Source: Pseudomonas wayambapalatensis (GTDB lineage Bacteria; Pseudomonadota; Gammaproteobacteria; Pseudomonadales; Pseudomonadaceae). Taken from it: a stretch of 64,000 nucleotides of DNA. The notes below the pieces were generated by a model. It worked only from the letters and a program-made list of their open reading frames with translations, was not told the DNA's origin and made no database searches. Of the stretch, positions 58,720 to 64,000 are shown piece by piece (position 1 is the stretch's first letter; the number at the start of each line of letters is the position of its first letter). The DNA lies in contig CP077096.1 of NCBI GenBank assembly GCA_014268975.2, forward strand, positions 5,136,001 to 5,200,000, in the 5' to 3' direction. The position numbers and the translations under genes are program-made.

Positions 58720-59709
58720 ATGGGTGCAGTCAAGAATCTCCTCGTTCTCTACACAGGTGGCACCATCGGCATGCTGCAGACCCCCGCAGGCCTGGCGCCG
58801 GCGGGTGGCTTCGATGCACGCATGCGTGACCACCTGGCACAGCGCAAGGACGCGCCGACACTGCAATGGACCTTGCGCGAGCTCAACCCGCTGATCGACA
58901 GCGCCAACATGCAGCAGGCCAACTGGCTGGCGATGCGTGATGCCATCGTCGAGGCGGTCGAGCATGACGGCCATGACGGCGTGCTGGTGCTGCATGGCAC
59001 CGACACCCTGGCCTACAGCGCCGCGACCTTGTCGTTCCTGCTGCTCGGCCTGCAGGTGCCGGTCCTGCTCACCGGCTCCATGCTGCCGGCCGGTGCGCCG
59101 GACAGCGACGCCTGGGACAACCTGGTCGGTGCTTTGCGTCACTTCGAGCAGGGCCTGGGCAACGGCGTGCAGTTGTATTTCCACGGCCACCTGCTGCACG
59201 GCTGCCGCGCCTCGAAACTGCGCAGCGAAGCCTTCGATGCGTTCACAGTGATGGAGCGCCATCGCGAAGGCGAGCGCGCTGCACAGATCCCGGCCAGCCT
59301 GGACTACCGCCAGGTGCGCCAACCAGTGAAGCTGGCGGTGCTGCCGGTGTTCCCGGGGTTGTGTGCAGATTACCTGCGCGGGTTCCGCGAGGCCGGTGTG
59401 CAGGGCTTGCTGCTGGAGTGCTATGGCAGCGGCACCGGGCCCTCCGATGACCAGGCACTGCTCGATGCGCTGCATGACGCGCGTCGGCGTGGGGTGATGA
59501 TCGTCGCGATCAGCCAGTGCCCCGAAGGCGCGGTGGTGTTCGACACCTATGCCGCCGGCAGCAAGCTGCGCGATACCGGGCTGGTCAGTGGTGGCGGGAT
59601 GACTCGCGAAGCGGCGCTGGGCAAGATGTTCGCGCTGTTGGGGGCTGGGTTGGATGTGGAGGCCGCAGAGCGGTGGTTTGCATTGGACCTGTGTGGGGAG
59701 CGGGCTTAG
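58720..59709 (+). CDS. ansA: Type I-like L-asparaginase
   Basis: A 329-residue cytosolic enzyme without signal peptide, hydrolysing asparagine to aspartate and ammonia. The first catalytic Thr is T12 in LVLYTGGTIGMLQ; the second is in the GVLVLHGTDTLAYSAATLSF block; VPVLLTGSMLPAGAPDSDAW and VQGLLLECYGSGTGPSDDQA also match the family. Absence of a signal peptide suggests the low-affinity cytosolic form. It follows the symporter terminator and is probably a single gene. Confidence 0.92.
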   Translation: MGAVKNLLVLYTGGTIGMLQTPAGLAPAGGFDARMRDHLAQRKDAPTLQWTLRELNPLIDSANMQQANWLAMRDAIVEAVEHDGHDGVLVLHGTDTLAYSAATLSFLLLGLQVPVLLTGSMLPAGAPDSDAWDNLVGALRHFEQGLGNGVQLYFHGHLLHGCRASKLRSEAFDAFTVMERHREGERAAQIPASLDYRQVRQPVKLAVLPVFPGLCADYLRGFREAGVQGLLLECYGSGTGPSDDQALLDALHDARRRGVMIVAISQCPEGAVVFDTYAAGSKLRDTGLVSGGGMTREAALGKMFALLGAGLDVEAAERWFALDLCGERA

Positions 59710-59721
59710 GTTTCAGCCTGT

Positions 59722-59820
59722 CATGGCCTCTTCGCGGGCAAGCCCGCTCCCACAGGGATTTCCACAGTTCTTGAGAATTGTGCTGTACCTGTGGGAGCGG
59801 GCTTGCCCGCGAATGGGCCT
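59722..59820. repeat. Inverted REP pair with partial palindromic linker
   Basis: CTTCGCGGGCAAGCCCGCTC...CCACAGGG and CCTGTGGGAGCGGGCTTGCC...CGCGAA flank CACAGTTCTTGAGAATTGTG. The linker resembles that of the 31951-32040 pair. Confidence 0.85.
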
Positions 59821-59828
59821 GGCGAAAA

Positions 59829-59924
59829 TGGCGGAAGGCAGCGGGAGTCGAACCTGCCCGGGAACGGCTGCCGTCCCCAACCGGGTTTGAAGCCCGGCCG
59901 CGCCACCGGGCGCGATTGCCTTCC
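59829..59924 (-). tRNA. selC: tRNA-Sec (anticodon TCA)
   Basis: On the minus strand it reads GGAAGGCAATCGCGCCCGGT, with the anticodon loop CTTCAAA (anticodon UCA, reading UGA), a long variable arm, the T arm GGGCAGGTTCGACTCCC, the acceptor GCCTTCC, discriminator G and an encoded CCA (96 nt). Length and extended acceptor closely follow E. coli tRNA-Sec. It begins only 6 bp after the selB stop on the same strand, so it may be cut from the selAB transcript. Confidence 0.97.
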
Positions 59925-59930
59925 TTGAAC

Positions 59931-61853
59931 TCAGGGCCTGGCCTGCTGCCGGGCCAGCGCGCTGTCGGCGCGGATGTGACGTTGCTCGGCGACCCTGCGG
60001 GTCAGGCCGAGCCGGTCGAAGTACTCGAGAATCTGCACACTGCGCTTGCGACCGATGCCCAACATATCGCGAAACGCCGCCACCTGCACTACCGGCGTGT
60101 CCTGTGTCTGCCGCAACAACATCTCGGCCATGCGCAGGATCGTCTCCTGCGGGTAGAACAGGTCGCGCACCACCTGGTGCAGCAATCCCAGCCGCGCCAA
60201 CTTGCGCATCAGCAGGCGCACTTGGGCTTCCTCCACCTGCTCGGCTGCAGCCAAGGTCCTGACCCAGGGCGGATCGAACGCGCCTTCCAGCAAACGCGGT
60301 TGCAGACGCTCCCAGAGCGCAGTATCGGCGTCGCTCAACTGCACCTTGTGATCCGGCAGGTGCAACCACGGGCCGCTGCTGGCGACTGCGCCCTCACCGA
60401 GCAACTCGTCCAGCAGGCTGACAAAAGCGGCACGCTCCAGCGGCAAGGCGCAGAAGCGGCGCAGGCGGTCGCGGTCGGGGCCAAGCTGGTCGGGCTCCTG
60501 CTCGTGGAACCGCGCCAGTTGCACGAGCACTTCACGCCTGAGCGCCTGCCATTGCTGACGATCGAACAGCAACGGCCCCTGGCGGGTGGCAATCACCTGG
60601 ACGTCATCGGGCAACCGCCAACTGTCACGCAGACGGTTGAACTGTCGCTCCAGGCGCTGCGGGTCGAGCCCGGCGGGAGCCGCCGCCAACAGGGCCGGCA
60701 GGGCCTGCTCCAGATCGCAGGCATCGCGCAGCACCTGCAGTTGGCGCAAGCGCGACTCGCTGCGGCGCTGTCTGCTGGGGGCGAAAGGATCAAGCACTTG
60801 GCCACCGCCGAGGGTGCGCTGGGCGCGTTGGTCGCGCAGCACCAGGCGGTCGCCATGCACAGCCTGCAACGGTGCGTTGAGCAGCAACTGAGCGAACATG
60901 CGTTGGCCTGCCGTCAGAGCCTCGCCCTCCAGCAGCGCCACCCGCGCCGTCACGTCCTGGGTGCCGAGGTGCACATGCACCGCGCTGAAATGCTCGAAGG
61001 TGCGCGTCTCGCCCGGCAACAATGACAACTCGATATCGATACGCGAACTGGGCGCATGCAGCCACTCGGGCACCAGCCAGTCGCCACGGTGCACCTGCTC
61101 CACGGTCAGGCGCTCGGCACTGATGTTCAGCGCCACCCGCTGCCCGGCCTCGGCCACCAGCGCAGCCTGATTCTGCGCATGCAGGCCACGTACCCGTACT
61201 GGCTTGCCCGCCTTGCCCAGCAACAGCGTGTCACCCGCACGCACCTGGCCGGCCAGTGCCGTGCCGGTGACCACCACCCCCGCGCCCGAAACCGCGAAAG
61301 CGCGGTCGATCGACAGGCGAAAACCGCCCTGCGTCGCGCGCCGCTGCACCTGTGCGCGGGCCTCGACCAAGGCCTGGCGCAGCGCCTCGACGCCTTCCCC
61401 GGTCACGCTGGACAGCGCAAACTGCCGAGCGCCCGCATAGGGCCCGGGCGCCAGCAGCGCATCGACCTCCCGCTGGACCTCAAGACGCCGCGACGCCTCG
61501 ACCCGGTCGCATTTGCTGATCGCCACCAGCGCCTGGGGAATGCCCAGCAGCTCGATGATCGCCAGGTGCTCGCGGGTCTGCGGCATGACGCCGTCGTCAG
61601 CGGCCACCACCAGCAGCACCAGGTCGATACCCTGGGCGCCAGCGAGCATGTTGTGGATAAAACGCTCGTGACCGGGCACGTCGATGAAGCCGGTCAACGG
61701 CTCGCCTTCGGCCAGCGCCGCATAGCGATAGCCGAGGTCGATGGTCATGCCCCGGGCGCGCTCTTCCTGGCGCTGGTCGCCGGCCTGGCCGGTCAGGGCC
61801 TGGAGCAGCGCGGTCTTGCCGTGATCGATATGCCCGGCGGTGCCGACGATCAC
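59931..61853 (-). CDS. selB: Selenocysteine-specific elongation factor
   Basis: A 640-residue GTPase that brings Sec-tRNA to the ribosome at UGA codons followed by a SECIS hairpin. The G domain has GTAGHIDHGKTALLQALTG, GFIDVPGHERFIHNMLAG and ISKCDRVEASRR. EF-Tu-like domains follow (FRLSIDRAFAVSGAGVVVTG). The C-terminal winged helices (LPDHKVQLSDADTALWERLQ, VAAFRDMLGIGRKRSVQILE, YFDRLGLTRRV) bind SECIS. GTG 61853 overlaps the selA stop (GTGA). The selenoprotein formate dehydrogenase would be expected just beyond the window next to fdhE. Confidence 0.96.
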   Translation of the reverse strand: MIVGTAGHIDHGKTALLQALTGQAGDQRQEERARGMTIDLGYRYAALAEGEPLTGFIDVPGHERFIHNMLAGAQGIDLVLLVVAADDGVMPQTREHLAIIELLGIPQALVAISKCDRVEASRRLEVQREVDALLAPGPYAGARQFALSSVTGEGVEALRQALVEARAQVQRRATQGGFRLSIDRAFAVSGAGVVVTGTALAGQVRAGDTLLLGKAGKPVRVRGLHAQNQAALVAEAGQRVALNISAERLTVEQVHRGDWLVPEWLHAPSSRIDIELSLLPGETRTFEHFSAVHVHLGTQDVTARVALLEGEALTAGQRMFAQLLLNAPLQAVHGDRLVLRDQRAQRTLGGGQVLDPFAPSRQRRSESRLRQLQVLRDACDLEQALPALLAAAPAGLDPQRLERQFNRLRDSWRLPDDVQVIATRQGPLLFDRQQWQALRREVLVQLARFHEQEPDQLGPDRDRLRRFCALPLERAAFVSLLDELLGEGAVASSGPWLHLPDHKVQLSDADTALWERLQPRLLEGAFDPPWVRTLAAAEQVEEAQVRLLMRKLARLGLLHQVVRDLFYPQETILRMAEMLLRQTQDTPVVQVAAFRDMLGIGRKRSVQILEYFDRLGLTRRVAEQRHIRADSALARQQARP

Positions 61854-63277
61854 TGCACCGGCCCCAGTTGCAGCGCCGGCAACTGCGCCAGCCACTGGGT
61901 TTCGTCATCCAGCTGACGCAGGTCGAGCCACAAGGCATCGTCATCGATGCGCCCAAGCACCGGCACCGGCAATTCGCGCAGGGCGCGCTCCAGCACCCTC
62001 AGGCTGCGCCCACGCAGCTTCTTCGAGACCTGTGGCCGCAAGCACAGCGCCGCGCTGGGCAGCCGTGCCACCGGCTGGCTGCCGCTGCCGATCATGCCCA
62101 ATGCGGGCTCGACCGTGACCGTCCACTGCCCGCCCAGTCGCGCAGCCAGTTCGGGCGCCAGGCGCTGCGCCTGGGCGACGATCTCGTCCTGGGGCCGGGT
62201 CAGCAGGCGCAGGCTGGGCAAGCGTTCGGCCAGGCGATCGGGGTCGCGGTACAACGCCAGCACCGCCTCGAGCGCCGCCAGGGTGATCTTGTCCACACGC
62301 AGCGCGCGCTTGAGCGGGTTCTTCTTGATCCTGGCGATCAGCTCTTTGCGCCCGACGATGATGCCCGCCTGCGGACCACCCAGCAGCTTGTCGCCACTGA
62401 AGGTGACGATATCGGCGCCGTCGGCCAGCGCCTGGCGCACCGTCGGCTCGGCGGGCAGTCCCCAGCGGGTGAGGTCGAGCAGGCTGCCGCTGCCCAGGTC
62501 TTCGAGCAGCGGCAGCTCATGCTGGTGAGCGATGCGCGCAAGCTCCGCGGTCGGCACCTGAGTGGTGAAGCCCTGGATGCTGTAGTTGCTGCAATGCACA
62601 CGCATCAACAGGCCGGTGCGCGGATTGATCGCCGCCTCGTAGTCGCGGGGATGGGTGCGGTTGGTGGTGCCGATCTCGTGCAGGCGCACGCCAGCACGGG
62701 CCATGATGTCGGGGATGCGGAAGGCGCCGCCGATCTCGATCAACTCGCCACGGGAGATGATCCCTTCCTTGCGCGCGCCCAGGCTGTTGAGCGCCAGCAG
62801 CACGGCAGCGGCGTTGTTATTGACCACGGTGACCGCCTCGGCGCCGGTCAGCTCGCGGATCAGGCCCTCGATCAGGTCATCGCGGTCGCCACGCTTGCCG
62901 GTGGCCAGGTCGAATTCGAGGTTGAGCGGATAACGCGCGGCGGTCTGCATCGCCTGTACGGCCTCTTCCGGCAACAGGGCGCGACCGAGGTTGGTGTGCA
63001 GCACCGTACCGGTGAGGTTGTAGACCCTTCGCACCTGGCTGCGCTGCTGAATCGCCAGGCGCTCGCCGGAGCGTCCAAGCAGGACTTCGGCAGCCAGTTC
63101 GACGGCGCTCAACTGGCCAAGGCGAGCGGAGTCGCGCAGGTCGTCGAGCAATTGACGCAGACTGGCCAGGGTCGCGTCGCGGCCATGGCGATCGATCAAG
63201 GGTTGGCAGGCGGGGTGGCGCAGCAGAGTGTCGATGGAGGGCAGGCGTGGGGCTTGATTGGCGAGGCTTGACGACAT
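61850..63277 (-). CDS. selA: L-seryl-tRNA(Sec) selenium transferase
   Basis: A 475-residue PLP enzyme converting Ser-tRNA(Sec) to Sec-tRNA(Sec) with selenophosphate. Family blocks: LPSIDTLLRHPACQPLIDRH, YNLTGTVLHTNLGRALLPEE, VTVVNNNAAAVLLALNSLGA, VHCSNYSIQGFTTQVPTAEL, LEDLGSGSLLDLTRWGLPAE, and the PLP lysine in VTFSGDKLLGGPQAGIIVG. It overlaps selB; the order fdhE-selA-selB-tRNA-Sec forms a compact selenocysteine module. Confidence 0.97.
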   Translation of the reverse strand: MSSSLANQAPRLPSIDTLLRHPACQPLIDRHGRDATLASLRQLLDDLRDSARLGQLSAVELAAEVLLGRSGERLAIQQRSQVRRVYNLTGTVLHTNLGRALLPEEAVQAMQTAARYPLNLEFDLATGKRGDRDDLIEGLIRELTGAEAVTVVNNNAAAVLLALNSLGARKEGIISRGELIEIGGAFRIPDIMARAGVRLHEIGTTNRTHPRDYEAAINPRTGLLMRVHCSNYSIQGFTTQVPTAELARIAHQHELPLLEDLGSGSLLDLTRWGLPAEPTVRQALADGADIVTFSGDKLLGGPQAGIIVGRKELIARIKKNPLKRALRVDKITLAALEAVLALYRDPDRLAERLPSLRLLTRPQDEIVAQAQRLAPELAARLGGQWTVTVEPALGMIGSGSQPVARLPSAALCLRPQVSKKLRGRSLRVLERALRELPVPVLGRIDDDALWLDLRQLDDETQWLAQLPALQLGPVQ

Positions 63278-63317
63278 GCGGTACTACCTTGGTTGATCCG
63301 GTGTCTGTGATGGCCCT

Positions 63318-63360
63318 TTCGCGGGCAAGTCGCAGCGGCGAACCGCCGCTCCTACAAGCG
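63318..63360. repeat. Altered REP element between fdhE and selA
   Basis: TTTCGCGGGCAAGTCGCAGC followed by GGCGAACCGCCGCTCCTACAA is a REP carrying the extra GGCG-AACC-CGCC-like hairpin also seen near 49320. Confidence 0.65.
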
Positions 63361-63392
63361 GAAAGGGCGACTCGGTCTGACAGTGTAGACCC

Positions 63393-64000
63393 TCACCCGC
63401 CCCCCGGCGCCAACATCAGGTTCGGCGCCAGCCGATGAAAGCCTTCCTCGTCCAGGCGGATATCCAGCGCCAGGCTGGCCAGGTCATCGGCCAGTGCCTC
63501 GCCCATCGCGTCATTTTCCAGGTAGCAGTGCTTGAGGTAGGTGTTGCATCCTGGGCAGCACTCCGCCCGCAGCGGCGCCTTGCCCGGTGCATGGCGGTCA
63601 TCTTCCAGGCTGGAGTAGCGCAAGTCCTTGCTCGACTCGCAATACACGCACTTGACCCGCACCACATGCCACTCGCAGGCGCACAGCGAACAGGCCAGGT
63701 AACGCAGCCCGTTGTGCTTGCCCCGGTTGCGCACCAGGCCCGCCATCGCCGGCGAGCCGCAGCAGGGGCACTGCGCGAGGCTGCCGCCGGGCTTGAGTTC
63801 ATCGCTGGGCAAGGCCCGGCGCCAACTGGCCCAGGCAGCCTGCAGTGCGGCGCCGATGAAAGGCACCAGTGCGGCGGGCACGGCATCGTACTGCCCGCTC
63901 AGCAAAGCGATGCCCCAGCCTTTGCGCTGGGCCTCGTCGCTGTTGCGCAGGGCCTCCAACGCATCAGCCAAGGCGCCTTGCCCCGGTGCCTCGAAGCGAT
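63393..64000 (-). CDS. fdhE: Formate dehydrogenase accessory protein FdhE (5' end outside window)
   Basis: The last 202 residues of FdhE are visible, the frame staying open to the window edge (RFEAPGQGALADALEAL at the edge side). FdhE helps assemble respiratory formate dehydrogenase and binds iron through rubredoxin-like Cys pairs: here CPCCGSPAM, CSLCACEW, CVYCESSK and CCPGCNTYLK are intact. It ends NLMLAPGGG. Its place next to selA and selB ties the selenocysteine machinery to formate dehydrogenase. Confidence 0.92.
   Translation of the reverse strand, partial: RFEAPGQGALADALEALRNSDEAQRKGWGIALLSGQYDAVPAALVPFIGAALQAAWASWRRALPSDELKPGGSLAQCPCCGSPAMAGLVRNRGKHNGLRYLACSLCACEWHVVRVKCVYCESSKDLRYSSLEDDRHAPGKAPLRAECCPGCNTYLKHCYLENDAMGEALADDLASLALDIRLDEEGFHRLAPNLMLAPGGG

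Noticed and set aside
57232..59475. Long antisense frame across the symporter and asparaginase genes
   Set aside because: Low-complexity His/Gln/Ala-rich shadow of two clear genes, crossing a strong terminator.
1..64000. CRISPR array
   Set aside because: The only recurrent sequences are REP elements, which are scattered and in inverted pairs rather than evenly spaced direct repeats.

Overview
The window reads as chromosomal DNA of a fluorescent Pseudomonas, most likely of the P. putida group. The grounds are high GC with Pseudomonas codon use, the roughly 35-bp putida-type REP repeats (core GCGGGCAAGCCCGCTCCCACAGG) in many gaps, and a housekeeping order that, from memory, matches the P. putida KT2440 eut-to-fdhE stretch. 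No database search was possible.

Layout: 1-6853 holds the end of an ethanolamine permease gene, eutBC, a GNAT, a DedA protein, an MtfA-type peptidase, ppa and a phage-type regulator. A possible small RNA with a strong terminator follows (about 6900-7080). From 7121 to about 22440 lies the accessory region: a six-gene chaperone-usher fimbrial operon on the minus strand, then on the plus strand a short pilin-like gene, a hybrid kinase, a REC-EAL response regulator, a second hybrid kinase carrying an Hpt domain, and a LuxR-type response regulator. A decayed minus-strand pilin gene closes it. The set resembles the PvrSR/RcsCB (and RocSAR) systems that control Cup fimbriae and c-di-GMP in P. aeruginosa. 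Just beyond it a 5'-truncated ornithine aminotransferase gene abuts a truncated DUF3077 gene, which marks a rearrangement scar.

From 23930 the core resumes: FMN riboswitch and ribB, an MBOAT/SGNH acyl-transfer cluster, xseB-ispA-dxs, btuB facing ribA-(membrane protein)-btuF, a solute-binding protein, and the long minus-strand run nrdR-ribD-ribE-ribBA-ribH-nusB-thiL-pgpA. Together ribA, ribB, ribBA, ribD, ribE and ribH cover riboflavin synthesis from GTP and ribulose 5-phosphate, except for the separate dephosphorylation step.

From 42711 come a YbaY-like lipoprotein, a methyltransferase, a CnoX-type thioredoxin, a likely Zur-controlled zinc-linked ABC operon, oprG with an ANR-type box, and an MFS/HxlR divergent pair with twin operators. 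Two sugar-nucleotide enzymes follow. Next is an uncharacterised oxygenase-permease-hydrolase operon with a Crc/Hfq-type leader and a linked XRE regulator, then an alanine/glycine symporter and an asparaginase. The selenocysteine block (tRNA-Sec, selB, selA) and fdhE run off the right edge.

No CRISPR array, insertion sequence, integrase, rRNA or prophage was found.
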